NCBI GenBank assembly: GCA_004794655.1
Contig: SMMW01000047.1
Coordinates: 930,001 to 994,000, forward strand
Length of the DNA stretch: 64,000 bases
Direction: 5' to 3'
DNA from: Marisa cornuarietis
Lineage: Eukaryota; Mollusca; Gastropoda; Architaenioglossa; Ampullariidae
The position numbers and the translations under genes are program-made. Shown one piece after another: positions 1 through 13,737 of the stretch (position 1 is the first letter of the stretch; each line of letters opens with the position of its first letter). Below the pieces are notes generated by a model that was not told the DNA's origin, ran no database searches, and saw only the letters and a program-made list of their open reading frames with translations.

Positions 1-3000
1 GAATAAAATTGTCAGCCGTTAGGAAGTAGTAGATGGGTTGCTTTCCAGTGTCATTTACCTACTTTGCTTACGTATGACTGCTTCAGACAAGAAGCAATTT
101 CCAGAAACGTATTATTTAGTTTTGAAGTAGTTTATTCACTCTAATCATTTTACACAATCTTCTTCTGGTTAATACATATTACAAGGAAGAAGATTGCTTG
201 TGCGATTATGATGAGAACAATCTTCATTTGTTTGGATAAACTTCAGTAACCATTTAAAATTTACGAAAGTAGAGTACGATATATCTCGACTTATGAAAGA
301 TTCCCTTAATTTGTAGATTTTCGTAGAGACGAGAGCATGTCAATGATAATTAGATATACTTCAGTGAAACATAAAATCTAGTAGCTGATTTTAATTTTGC
401 ACTGATATTTTAACGATTTTGGAAACTCATTTTGTTCGACAAGGAAGGAAAATAAGATAAGATCTTTTCTGTGGTAGGGTTGTTCCCCATGTGACATTTT
501 CTGGGTGTTTTTCAGTTTCCCAAGTGTCAAGGTCTTTCTCTCTGTCTCTCTCTGCCATTCTCTTCCTTGATAATAAAATATATGGCAGATTATCGATATA
601 AAATCGAAACCGAAATCTCCCCCCTCCAACTATTGGATCCCGAGGGAAGAAGTGAAACAGTCAAGGATGTAAAACGAGTTTCTTTAACCAAGCCTACTAA
701 CAAGATTTTAAACAACCCTACCGACAAGAGCTTAACGAAGCCTATTAATGAGACACAAGGGTCGTTAATGAAACGAAATCTCATGACAACGAAGCCTATT
801 ACCCCTCCCTACCCCTTTGCTTCGGTCAGCAACAATTCTGTGATGTGATGAAGAGAATTCACCATGTGGATGTGTTGACCGAATCCTGAATCTCATTGCC
901 AGACATGGCTTAATGAAAGAAAATAAATACGAGCTAAGTTCCTGCTGTGATTTGTCTGCTAACTGTTTCTACTTCAATACGATGAGGCTGTACAGAGCCG
1001 TTTTCAATAAGCGTATTGTTATTTTTTCTTAGCCTAATCACAGCTGTCAAGAAAGAAGACACGAGTGCTCTTGCCACAGTAACCTTTTCCCAGCTTCGTG
1101 ATTTTGCAGACTCGGTCGAGTTCAACGTTGTGAAGAGCATTAGAAAACTCTTAGAATGTTAAGAAATCGGATTTCATTAAAAATGATGTACTTTTTGTGG
1201 ACAGACTCCAAATAGTTTCACAGCACAAGCGGTAGGAAACTGAACAGAACATCTCAACAATGTCTTTCTCTTTTGTCTAAGGTAAAAGTGTGCCTTTTGA
1301 TCCCTTCACGAAGCTCCATTTTCTTCGGCTTGGTGTTTGCAAAAGTGATTGACATACGATACAGCGCATGCGATTAGTTCTCACCCATTGTTTTTTTCAT
1401 GAATTTTTAAAAACTTGTTCTTTATATATTTTTTTCTGAGCTCCTTTCTGAGTAAAATAACACGGAAAAATTGTCTGCGGTGGGCGATGACTTTTTGTGT
1501 TATTTGCACAGAGCAGACTGAAAAGGTCATTTCAGTTTAATAGAGTTGCGTGGCCAACAGATGGGATTTTTTTTAAACTTAAGAACTTACCTTCAGCTAC
1601 ATCTTAAATTGCGAGACAAGTGCTTCTAAAGTTTTATAAATCTAAGCTACCATGCGTTGACGTGTCTTTTTGCACCTGGAGTAGATGTGGATGCAGGCAT
1701 GTGCCACACGCTGGAAAAGAATAGGTCAGGTGAGGTTATACAAATTAAACTGAAGACAAATTCCCCAAAACACAATAGACAGTCTCAACTTTTATTGATA
1801 TTCCATTTTTATGATATTTGTAAGAATCTGAGGACTTACTTTCCCTCAAATTTCAGTCTTATTTTCTATTCAAAACCGATGACGCGAAGTCAGATGTAGA
1901 TCTTCGTTTGATAGACAAAGTGACAAGACTTGTTCCAAGCGGTGCCAGAACTTGAAGATCGTCCGGAAAACAACTGGCAGAAAATTATGGCCGTTGTGAC
2001 CAATGTGGGCTAATCCAGCCTACGGGTCGTTAGATGATGACTACTAGACTCTCTGTGCACATCGTTTACCTAGGAGTAGCATCGCTGGTACCCCGCTTAC
2101 ACCACCCTCTGTCCGAGCGGAGTCCTTCTTCCTCTGTCCACGATTCTTGCAGCCTGGGTCAGACTTCTGTGCTTACGTGCAAACATGTATTTTGATCTTT
2201 CTTTCACCCTTTTCCCCTTTTGGCTTCTTGTACATCGTACCTTCTATCCACGGAGAAACAACAGGCTCATTGCTTCTTATCCCTTCTGCGTATATTATCC
2301 CCTCGATTTCCCGCGCGCCTGTTTGCAGACGATCATGTGAAATGATTTTTGGCACGCAACCTTTGGCGGCTGAAGACAGTTCTTGTGCTCGTCTGAGGAT
2401 TGGACGCGTTGGACCCGTGGGACTGGTTGCCAAACAGCACGCGCAGGTGTCACATGGCCAGTCAGAAGTGACGTCCCAATCTTTGTCGTCGCCAGCTGTA
2501 GCTGAGGTCACGACGAGCAGTCACGAAATTCCCGTATGTATTGTTTTCAAGTAAATCTCTTCTAGATATCATTGGCCAACGGTAAGAGACATGGAGCCAA
2601 GCTAGAGTTGAAGTCTTTGTGTGTTTTGTCTGACGAAAGGTAACTGGAAATCCCGGCAAATGTCATATGGCTTAATGATTTGCTTACATCTGCTTCTCGA
2701 CAGGTGAGTGCGGTTGTGACGAATGTTCCTTACCTGTTGAGAAGTTTTACGGAACTTCTTAGAGCATAGAAAAATCCTGATTTAGGAAATACGATCACCC
2801 GAGAACAATATGACAGGCACTTGAGTCAACATTTCCCCACCGAATGAGAGCAATGAACGACAGAAGTAAACAGTTGGAGAGAGACAATCGGGGCAAGTGA
2901 ATTTGTTTATTGAATTCAGCCAAACGCTGAGCCTGTATACAGAAGCAATAGAAATTTAAAATCATTTTACCTTCAGCATTTCAGCTGCTCAACAGCCGAT

Positions 3001-5395
3001 TAAATGTCGGTTGTGTGTGTGTTCGCACGCGCGTGTGCGTGATGTCATACGTCTCAAGACTGGCTTTAGATGTAACATTGCACTCTTTTATTTATTTATC
3101 TGCTTTTATTACGGTTTGGCACTTGTATTATCTCGTAACCAGAATTTATTCTGTATTTTTTTTAACTCAGCTCACTTCACAAGTGACTATTTCCCTTTAC
3201 GACCAATAAAGTTGGTCATTTGTCATGTGAGATGTAGTAGACATATAGGTAAGTGTTCCGAGATTCGCTTTGTAGAACGATTGTATATTTGTTTTATTCG
3301 CTGTCTCAGTTACTGACGAGTTGAGGGGGAAGAACGAAGGGTTTGGGGGTTGAGGGTTCACGGCTGACGATTTTCGTGATTGCCTTTTTTTGGACAGAGA
3401 TTAGTCATCTTCCCATCACGATCAAAACTTTATGTTCATTCTGTGTCCAGCTATTCAGACAATGTTCGTGTGTTTGCGAAGATCATAAGGCTATAGAAGG
3501 TCATGCAAACTTGTATATCTTCGCTGTTAATCATAGCTGTTTACAGTTTGAGAGGATTTTAAAACTAAATGTATTGTATGATTGTCATCTTATTTTAGCT
3601 AGCAACTCCTCCATGTACTCGTGTCTTCCGCAGCTGTTTTTCAGTGTCTAAACTAAGTGACCAAAGTGTTTCAGGTTGTGCGTGGTCTTCTCTACTGAGT
3701 CACCGCCAATATATTAAAAATCATTTGTGTTCCTCGGTCTTATTCCCCCAATGCTTAAGACTCTTTATAAATTTCTTCGCTTGACCTTTCACTCTTCTTG
3801 TCAATGCATCTAGAGCGGTTTTTTCCTTTTATTTTCCTCGCAAACAATTTCCTATGCCAGCAAACCAAACTTCTTGCATTTTGAAAACGGCAATGGAGAA
3901 ATAAAAACGCGGAATGCAAGTTCACCCTGGGAAACAAACTCACCAAAAACAAATGATCTATGTTCTCTTGTTGACATGCTAAACCACTTCGTGGCCTAGA
4001 GCAGCATTCTTCTGCCGCATTTTAGCAAAAATTACCAACAGGATGTTCCGGCCAGATTTCCCGAGAGTTAGCTCGCCTGAACATAAGAACTCTGTTCCTG
4101 GACCAGACTTAGTCTCTTCATGTTTCATGCAGGAAGACAGCAAAATATTTCACCCTGTTCTGTCAGCTTTTCAAAATCCCTCTCACAAAAAAATGCTTTA
4201 AAAATAAAATATCGGGTCGTTACCTTCCCTGGGTCAGGAATTGGACTATTATTTGCCATGTTTCATCCCACCCCAGCCAAGAAGAAGAAAGGATCTCGAT
4301 TCTGACCTTTCCCAGCGCCTTCTCTAATATTAACTTCTCCATCACTGTGTCACTATGTCAGATAGCGGAATGTTATTTCTCATGTAAAGTTAAAAGTACT
4401 CTTTTAAATATCTTTTATAACAGAACTGGAGTTTTTGATATTTGGGTCCCAATTTCGTTGCTACTGATAGGTGGAAGAAAAAAATAACGAAAAGACAAAC
4501 TAAAGAAACAAAAAAGGACAGAAAAATGAATGAATGAAAAAGGATAAAAAAAATGTAAAATTCTCTTTGAGATACAAAAATATTACATCTAGAAAAGATT
4601 CTGTTCATCTAAAGTTTTCACAGCGGGTATATGATTATATATGGATTAAAAACACATCCACAGAAAAGGATGCTTTAGGTCCAAATTATTTAAAGGTGCT
4701 ATTGATTTTGATTACAGATTTGGATATCAAAATTAAAGAAAATATTGGTATCATCAGGTACATTGAAAGATGATAAACGGATAATTGCAGTTTTTTCCGG
4801 TTTATAGGAGTCAGGGGCCTGGTTATGAAATAAAAAGTCACTTGTTTCAGACCGGCGACTTTCCCTATATTCACTTTCAAGACCTCACGTGTACATCAGC
4901 CACCGGTGATCCTTGGATGTGAAGCCAACAAACGTGGACATGGCCTTCTCATGCACATCATTTCAAACCTTGACAAAGGTCGGAAACCTCTCTGTGATGA
5001 GACACCAGGGCGTCTTGTTCATTTCGGTTTATCAGTCCCTGATCTCAGAGAAGTCCATGACCTGGAGCTAGTGCCCCACTTCTCTAATCAGCCCCAGTTC
5101 TTAGACACATTATATAAATGGTTATTTTTTGGCACACTGGTAGTAAAAATGGTAAAACAGCAGAGCAGGCAATAAACTGCAAAACAAAACAAAACAGGGC
5201 ATCGAGATTTGAGGAGCGAAAAACGCAATCAAGATCTCACCGGGACGTTTCCAGTGTTGACATGATTTATCCCAGGGTGAACCAGAGAATTACGGGTGGT
5301 GAGGAGGGAGAAAGGTATAATAGAAGGTGAAAGAACCGGGAAAGAGAGGAAGAGACAGAAAATCACGCACGCAGACACCAGACACATATTTAAAC

Positions 5396-5498
<103 letters not shown>

Positions 5499-5807
5499 CG
5501 AGACAGTCGGAATAATGGGCAGACCTAATGACAAACGCACACACCGTAAAACGTGCTAACATAAAGAAGTCATAGTTGGCACAGTTGCACGTCTGTGTGC
5601 CTCCCTCCATACGATAGCCTGAGCTCACCTGTTTGTTTAGTTTCAGGTGAAGGCGTACACAGTATCTAACATGTTCACATTCGTATTGTTTTCTTTGTTT
5701 AACAAGCTCTGGCCGTAAGGCATCAATAGATCTCCTTGTTCTTTCCACAGAAAGGAAGTGTTGTCTTCTCTTTGATTCAGATGTCAACTTGAACAAGCGT
5801 GAAGTAA

Positions 5808-5867
5808 ACACACACACGCACATACACACACACACACTCTCTCTCACTCACACACACACACACACAG
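5808..5867. repeat. Interrupted (CA)n/(CT)n microsatellite
   Basis: CA repeats broken by CGCACATA and a short CTCTCTCTCAC block. It lies about 315 bases after the larger CA array. Confidence 0.9.
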
Positions 5868-6569
5868 CTGTTCGCCCTATCGTTTTCAGTAAACCCTCTT
5901 CTTTTATGTTCCTCTATCGGAATTCCCCCCCCCCCCGAACATAATGAAAGGTCTGTGTGATACCAGTTTCAACGCCCTGTCTGTTGGAAAATGCGAGAAG
6001 TGTATAATGTTTATCTAGAGGTTATGTTACGCTTGAGTGACTTGTCTTCCTCGATCTAATAATAGCTCTGCCTTCTGACCGCAATCACCTCTTTCAAGTT
6101 GTTCAGAATAATGGTCTACTCCTAAGTAATCTCTTTCTAAACGTGTATGATAAGAAGAAGGGTTTACTCTAAATCCCGTTTTAAAATAAAAAAAAGAATT
6201 GATTGAGAATTGAACGTTTACTTGAAATATAGAGCAGCCAAGACAGAGTAACTCGTATAGAGATCCTACCAAGCTGTGTGCATTGTAATACTTAGGGAAC
6301 GGGCAGAGGTATCGACTTGCTCATTGATTGTAAAAGGGATCTGAGTAGGTAAGACTTGAGTCACTTGTATGCCAAAAGCATGTAAGAACACAGAGTCACA
6401 TTGTCAACAATCACATAAGACAAGAAAGTGAGTCCAGGGAGAAATGTGATTTCACACTAAAAGGGGGGGGGGTTGAATAATGTGTACAGGGTAGAGAAAC
6501 CGGAAAACAACCGATAGTAAGTACCTGTACACAGATATTATACTAAGAGAGAAAGAAAAGTATGTCGAA

Positions 6570-6650
6570 GACGAGATACGAACCTACGATACCCGATTCT
6601 CACTGTCATGTTGACAGGCGCTTTAGCCACTTTGCCAGACGAGACCTGAA
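6570..6650 (-). repeat. tRNA-like SINE head or tRNA pseudogene with pol III A and B boxes
   Basis: On the - strand an A box TGGCAAAGTGG occupies 6637-6627 and a B box GGTTCGTATCT occupies 6584-6574. The two starts are 53 bases apart, the normal spacing of a type-2 RNA polymerase III promoter. Between them lies CTGTCAACATGACAG, a perfect short hairpin where the anticodon arm would be. The loop is five bases and lacks the invariant T before the anticodon, so this is not a functional tRNA. It is best read as the head of a tRNA-derived SINE or a decayed tRNA copy. I could not define its 3' end. Confidence 0.6.
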
Positions 6651-6659
6651 CTTGTACCG

Positions 6660-8190
6660 ATGGCAAGTGAGCAAAGTTTTAACGCCACCGTCAGCAGGTC
6701 GCCCAAGATCCTGCCCTCTGACCTCAGCTGAGCGTTGACAAGCATCTAGGGAATGGAAATATCTGACCTCTCCTTAAAGTTCATCAACCAGTTTTTTTTC
6801 TGTCGTCTTTGGCTTTGAACTGCCTCGCGGGTGCCGTGAAGGGTGGACACCGAGTTGTGCTGGGTAGCTCTTATTAATGGAGAGCAAGACATCATGTCTA
6901 TGGTCCGTGTATAATCATTAGATCGCTTAAGGCCAGTTCTTAACCGGGCAAATTGCCAAAGCGTCAAACGACCAAAGTTCCCCTACATCCTTTTTACTGC
7001 AAGTGTCTTAGCAAACAAATTTGGACTTGGCATGTTGACCAATTTTCCAACACTCCAAGAGCTCGCTCCGAAGAAGCCCCTAGTTTTCTGTGACCTTTAC
7101 ACAACTTTTCCAAACTTGGTCAAACATTGGATGAGACTTGTTCCGCTTTCATGAAACTGAAGTTTGTCTGAAATGCCTGAATCTACCTCATCAGGAAGCG
7201 GTATTCAAGTCTCACACCCGAAGTGTAGTGGGTAGGGACCGCAAAAATGATGGTTTTTTTTTATTCAAACAAAACTACAACAAATATGCAAGAAAAGACG
7301 AAAGAATAAATTTTAAAGTTTAACCCTCAAAATCCCGCCACTCAGAAAATGAAATACAATAGCAAACCAAACTCCCTACCAAAAGGAAAAAAAACCCATT
7401 CCCTCTATCTCTCTCTTATATATATATTCTCTCTCACATACACACACAGGAAAGAAGAGCAGAACACTAATGCATGATGTAGTCAAGTAGAACAATACAA
7501 TCCAGGAGAAGAATGTCATTTCTAGACAGAAGACAAACATTGCACTAATGCAGATACACCATAAGAAAGTCTTTATCAAACAGTCCAGCAGAGAAGAAAT
7601 AAATACACGAAATACCACAGGACTAGGGTAAATCCAATATAACTTTTTCTTGGGCAGGGAGAGAGGAGCAGGACTGTAATTTCTGTAACAAAACGTACTT
7701 CTTTGCCTTTAAGAACATGAGAGGACAACCAGGACGATAATGTAAACAGTTTGTACAACATGCAAGTAACCTTTTCTGAAGCCATCCTCACAACGGCAAA
7801 TCAGGACCACGAGACTCCCCAAGGATTCTGGCAATGAGAAAGGTTTTCTTATTAGTCGTCTTTGGCACTTTGCCTCGTCAATTTGTAGCCTCGGCCTTCA
7901 GCAGGTCGGACTGGCATGCGATGAAGACCAGGCAGTGCTGGTGCTGGGGGAGGGTGGAGGCGGAGGGCCTCTTTCCTTTTACCTTGACCTCTGAACTTCT
8001 CTAAGAGGGCTGCCTTCACCCCGGACTTTTGGATAAGCTGCAGTCCTACTTTGGATCGAATCAGTAAAATCAACAGAGTAGTTAGAACACACACTTTTTT
8101 TCCCCAGAAGAGGTTGAGTCCCTGGTTTCGTAACGTGAACTGTAGGAGCAAATGTCTCGAGTTCACTCACATCAGGATTGACTTGTCCTG
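6660..8190. other. Gene-free stretch, no recognised feature
   Basis: Only short anonymous ORFs (104 codons or fewer) are present, on both strands and mutually overlapping. No domain motif, signal peptide or splice-site arrangement supports any of them. A short AG/TA-rich patch lies near 7405-7445. Confidence 0.55.
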
Positions 8191-8194
8191 CAAA

Positions 8195-8545
8195 ATCAAT
8201 TAATGTTTACGACTTGCTAAGCTTCTCCGCCTCATCACCTATCGGCACTCACCTCGTTCTGCTCGCCTGCACCTCTTCGCTAACCACGCGACTCCAGGCG
8301 CCTCATCAAAAGCACTTGGCGATCTTATGGTTGTCGCTGCCTTTCAACTTTCAGCTGTAGAATTCTCTTCCTGACCAAGTCAGACATTAATACTCATTTT
8401 CAGTCATTAGGGAGTATTTTTATTTACTATTGTGTTTGCTGTAAATTCTAGGTTATGACTGGGTTCACTATAAACTGCTGTGAGGGTGAGCCTCAATCAA
8501 CGCGCCTTACAAATAATATTTCTTTTTAATGATGATTATGATGAT
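8195..8545 (+). pseudogene. Decayed LINE 3' end (C-terminal RT-protein remnant plus 3' tail)
   Basis: At about 8335-8390 the + strand reads FNFQL*NSLPDQVRH, which resembles the WNSLP-x-x-VR motif near the C-terminus of CR1/Jockey-type LINE ORF2 proteins, with the Trp codon replaced by TAG. The preceding 150 bases read as matching fragments only if frames are switched, so frameshifts are present. Downstream, at about 8505-8520, is GCGCCTTACAAAT, followed by an AT-rich, GAT-rich microsatellite. This is the usual layout of a LINE 3' terminus with a simple-repeat tail. The element is strongly 5'-truncated and cannot encode a working protein. The family assignment is tentative. Confidence 0.5.
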
Positions 8546-8635
8546 GACAGTGATGATGCCTACCCATTTTCTGTAACTCAAAAAGCGGAAGGCTACTTTG
8601 GAAGAATGATAATAATAAATAGTAGTAGTAGTTCC
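8520..8635. repeat. GAT/AAT-rich simple repeat at LINE tail
   Basis: Imperfect GATGATTATGATGATGAC at 8529-8555, then an AATAATAAATAGTAGTAG patch near 8607-8630. It directly follows the LINE-like 3' terminus and probably grew from its tail. Confidence 0.7.
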
Positions 8636-10782
8636 CTTTTATCCAACATAAAAAGCGAGGAATCACATGTCTGTGTAGTTACATAGCCGTATTAACATGA
8701 CCATTTGTGGTTCTTGGTCGTGTGATATCCTCACTTTCTAAAGATGTTTATAACTGAGGAGTAAAGCTCAGAACACGATATTCTTGCCACAGAACTGGGG
8801 CGGGGGGGGGAAGGGGGGAATAATCCTCTTCTCTTGTGGAGATACACGTCTACAAACATCACCATGCGTAGAAAGAGGCAACAAAAGGATGTTTCTCTCT
8901 CACTCATATACAAGTATGCACGCACGCACACATACATATTCACACAAATACTTTATCATACAATTTGCGCGCGCACACCTTCTATCTGTGAAACGCACGC
9001 ACGCACGAACGCACGGACGCACACAAACGCTCGCTCTCTCTCCCTATGTCTCCTCTCGTAAATCTACACAGCCTTAGCTACTCATGCCAACTTGTCGCTA
9101 TTAGCAAGACATGTAAATTAATCAAACACACATCACGTAACCTCTTGTTCCTCCAAAGGGCCGCCGCTTTGTGAACCACACACAAGGTTCAGATACAGCT
9201 GCACAGTAATACAATTTGCTTTTCTCACCTGCCGACAGTCTGACCCAGGCACGGACATAATTTTGACTATCAAGCGCGAATAACCGTGAAGCATTCAACA
9301 ATAGGCCCCTCTGGGTATACGTAATGGATAGGTTGGGTTGACTTGGAAAAAATTACTCAACTTTTAAAGGTGAAGTGGGCGTGCAAATGATGTTTCGAAG
9401 GATTTAGGAAAACTCAGTACAAGATTTTGTTTCCCCAAATCTGGTGGAATATCTTTCGTCTGTTCTCGGAAAACATCAGCGCCTACAGAGAGAGGTCCAA
9501 CTCGTGACGTCATGTTTGTACACAAATTCGCCTAATTAGGATCTGTTCTCTCTCACCCTTACCGTCCTCTTCTTGGTCGCAGCCTTGATGGCGTTAACGT
9601 ATCCATGCAAATCCTAATGTCTTTTGTTAACCCCTCTCTTGTAACTAGAGATTACACAATGCGAAACTAATCATAAGGCACTGGAAAAAGAAACATGCAT
9701 GTTGCAACATCGCACGCCTTTTCGCCTTTTGCGGATGCTCAAACAGGCACATTATGCAGAGATGCAATAAATGAACCTCCTGTATACGCACACGTCTGCT
9801 CAGATGAACCTTGACTTCCTTCATTTTGACCGACGACCCGTTTTGTTTCTTGTTTCCAAATGTTTCCCGTGTTCCCTCTGTTTTCCCCCAGACAACGATC
9901 TGTTGTCGTTTTGATGATAAATTGTCATCGTTACTTCATGAGTTGTGTTGTTGGTTAGGAATTTCTTCATATTTTGTCTGCTTCGTCCGCTATGACTCTC
10001 CTCTTTCCTTTGCTTTTGCTTTGCATTTCCTCCGAGATCTTATTTAAATTCTCATCTCCATCATTCGCTCCATTCTGCCGCTGTGATCTTTGATTTTCAT
10101 TCTCTGTTTGTATTTCTGCGCTATTCTCTCTCAGTATTTCATTAACTCTTTTTTTCTTTGATTTGGCAGTAGCTGGTTACTGACGGAGTAGTAAATAGGC
10201 TAGGGCGCTGCTAATGTAATGGATGCCATAAACAAGATTATAAACTATTATGCTTGTCAACATATTCTAAAATTTAAAAAAATGTAAAACAGCCGAATTG
10301 CATAGCCTCGTCGAAAAAAAATTGAAAAAGTCTACCACTCATCGAGAACTTTTGTCTATAAGATTTCTATTTCCAGCATCGTCTGTCTCAAATGCAGATG
10401 GCAAGATGCTAATATCATCATAAAGACGGTTTCGAGGGAAGCACACACGCACACCTCACACATATACATACGCACGCATATTAACGAGCGTAAACCTGGA
10501 AACTTCTGACTCGGTTTTCCCCACCTTCGTCACGTTACGCACCGAGGCGTCCTCAGTCACGTGATATCCTTGACTTCTCCTGTCCTAGGCATTAGCCTGA
10601 ATTACCCTGTTACCCCTATTACCCACTCTTGTGTGTTGTCTCTGTGATATTCATGACAGAAAAGACTTGCGGTCTCCAAAGTAAAGGTGGAACATCTTAT
10701 AAGATATTTACAGACTATAGATTCAACAAAGAGGGTCAGAAAAGAACAAACAGAAACAGCGGACAAGAACAAACGAACTTAT

Positions 10783-10818
10783 ACATGTATGTATGTATGT
10801 ATGTATGTATGTATGTAT
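10783..10818. repeat. (ATGT)n tetranucleotide microsatellite
   Basis: About eight to nine uninterrupted ATGT units followed by a TATATA patch. They produce a repeated Met-Tyr-Val-Cys peptide in the overlapping ORF, which is therefore not credible as a gene there. Confidence 0.95.
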
Positions 10819-12185
10819 GCATATGAGAGAATATTTATATATATAGGAAGCATATTTGATATTTGTCACGGGGAAAGCTGTTCTAAAATTAACACATCAT
10901 GCACCTTTATTGTCCACAAAATGGGAGTGTTCGAAGACAGGCAAAGACTACTCAGAAGGTCACACGCTGGCAGATTTATCTGCCTTGACACTTCCTTGAA
11001 GGCACTAAGTGGAACGGCAGATACTTCCAGGGAAATTTGCATCCTTTTCACCTTTTCTCCTCTTTCCTATAAAAAGTGGCCGAGCTCTCAGCTCCGAGGT
11101 TGTTTGTCACGCGTACCACGTCCCTCGCGACAGCTGTCGAGAAACACGAAGACTAACAAGCGGAAAGCAGATGACAAGATGGAGCAACAATAAGTTTACA
11201 ATGACCTTTGAGGTCAAAGAGACGTTGATGGCAGGTCTACTGTCTTGTGTACTATACTGCTCTACACTCATAAAAGTCATGAAGTCTATAGTATCATGAG
11301 TTATGGACTTGTAATTTGTTGGTTCATCCATCCAGAGTCTTTCTCAGCCTCGTCTCACCGAAGATCTCACAGTACCTATATTTTCATCATCAATACAATG
11401 ATGTTACATGGACATATATATATATATATATTGAGAGAGAGAGAGAGAGCGCGCAAGTGAGCCTTTACAATTTTTAAGCGAGACACTTTACACAAATTAG
11501 ATTCCTTTTAACTCTTTTTCTTTAGAAACTTCAGAAATAAGTTTGTGAAATGTTTTGAGTTAATCATCAAATTAGCGAGGATTTGAGAGTGATGTTTCTC
11601 ACCCGGCTCTCACCTTCAGCTGCCATTTACATTCATTTAGCCAATGCTCATAAAGGCCCCCTTCCAAAAAATAAAACGCTTGGAATCTTTGGAGAGGACT
11701 GTGGTACTTAACATTCTTAGGTAGAACTGAGTAGAAGTGTGATATTCCGTGGGTAACTCTGTCTCTCAGCATACCCGAGTGTGTATGAGTGCGCGCGTGT
11801 GTGTGAAAGAGAGTGAGAAAAAGTGGTTGAGTTTGTGTATGGATGATATTACTACAAAGATAAGAAAAGAAACACATCTGTAAAGGCAAAGAGTTATAAG
11901 AAACATCTAAGACAAACTTTATGTAAAATGAAAAGGAGAAGCTCGCAACATATTTTCTTTAGATGTTTTCCCCATCTAGAATTTTTTTTTACTGCTTTAG
12001 GCGTGACACCCTGTGAGCCAGCAAATAATTCAAGTGTCTTATTTAAATTTAGTTACTGTAATATAACACACTTCGCTTTCATTAGCAAGGTGGGAAAGGA
12101 TTAAGAATGAGACCTTGAGCTTTCCGGGCAGGTGTGAATACAGGTAGTTAGTTCTTGGAAACTGGCAGCGAAAGTGTCGGTCCGG

Positions 12186-12212
12186 ACACACACACACACA
12201 CACACGCACGCA

Positions 12213-12244
<32 letters not shown>

Positions 12245-12245
12245 C
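12186..12245. repeat. Compound (CA)n-(GCAC)n-(CA)n microsatellite
   Basis: A CA array flanks a block of about six GCAC units on both sides, suggesting one C-to-G or A-to-G type variant unit that was then expanded. Confidence 0.95.
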
Positions 12246-13737
12246 CTGTTCAAATATTTTACACCCACGGGAATGCAATGTATGTAGAAATCTTAGCATA
12301 GCATAAATCAAAAGCAATTGTATTAATTTTACCAAATAAAATATTTTATTCAGAATCCATCGTTTCCTTATCTTTATAAACAAAGTCCCTGAGACATCAA
12401 CGTATGAACATTTTTTGAAGATCCAGTGGATATCTGTCAGGTTTTGATATTTGATCCCTATTTAGTCGAACATATGTGTCGGTCAAATCTTTCCGTTCCA
12501 GACTGCAAGATTTACTAGGAAGTATAAAAAAGCAGCAAAAAAGTTAGACTTCTTGTAAGACAATGCGACAATAATATAGAATACATATTCAGGTAGACAT
12601 CAGCGATATGGCATCAGTCCAGCTTGAGCCATCCTCAGCCATTCATCGCAACTTTCATGGACGTCGTCGCGCAGTTTACATCGGAAAAGAGGAAAGAGCA
12701 GGTCGTAGTGCATCTTCATCTACATCGTCAAGGGGGGTGGGGGAGGGTTAGCTTGTTGCCTTGTTGCCACAGTGCTTGTTTGTGTGACGAATCATTGCCA
12801 AAGTCGTCTACGTACGTAGCTGTCGCTCTTGGCATCCAGCAGGATTTCTCTGATGTGGGCATGAAGCTTACACGTGAGACATAATGAAACTAAGCTGCAT
12901 TGCGCTGACTAAATGCAGTTTTTTGGTTTAGAAAAGTTAATAAAAAGTTATTTGTATCTATAACACACACACACACACACTTGTATGTGCACGAACCCAC
13001 CATCACTAATCCAATTCGCTTAGACCTTGCAGTTCTCTCGCTAACTTGCCAGATTTCTTTGCTCTTTGCTCTAAACCTGATTGTACCCCCCTTCGTAATT
13101 ATCTTTTAAAGTGGCGATTACGATAACGACCATGATGACACTTCCGGTGTTTCACACTTAACGACGCAGGTCGTCAGAGCAACGCACCGTGTCCTGCCAG
13201 GTGAGGTCGAGACGGAACGTTGGTGAGATGGAAATGTTGACCTCCTGCCTGGCGGGAGGGTGTTGGAGGCTAACTCACCGGATGACACAGAACTCAAGTG
13301 AGTGGTAAGGCAGCTCGTCTCTGATAGCGTCGCAGTTATTTTTTTTGTTGGGGGGGGGGGTTATTGTTGTTAAAATGCCTCGCGTTTTATTGCTTTCTTT
13401 GAACGCTTGAACTGCCTGATGTCTTTCTTCGGCCTGTGCCCCGTTTCAAAACACTGTGGCCTTGTTTTTGTGCTCCTAAGTCGAGAAGTGACAGTGTGGT
13501 TTCACAGCTGTTCAAGAGTAAATTGTTAGTGCACTTTTCTCGGGGCCAGCTTCTGATGAGGGCGATGGCCATCTCCTGTCTATCGCTGCCTGACCTTCCT
13601 GACCCTCTTCGGAGTCTTGCATCATTTACAACAACTGGGTCCACTGGGGGAGGGGGGAGCTGACTGCGCTACATGGGTATCGACAGGAGTGCCTTTGGGT
13701 TAGGAAACAAATGCTTGCCTCAAATCGGTTGAAGGCC

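Larger units (their letters stand above)
8546..13735. other. Gene-free stretch with scattered microsatellites
   Basis: No recognised coding sequence. ORFs reach 168 codons (10687-11193, +), but that one runs through an ATGT tetranucleotide array and has no known domain. Small (CA), (GCAC), (TA) and (GA) arrays occur near 8915-9015, 11407-11450 and 12186-12245. G runs of 8-10 bases occur near 8804 and 13350. Confidence 0.55.
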
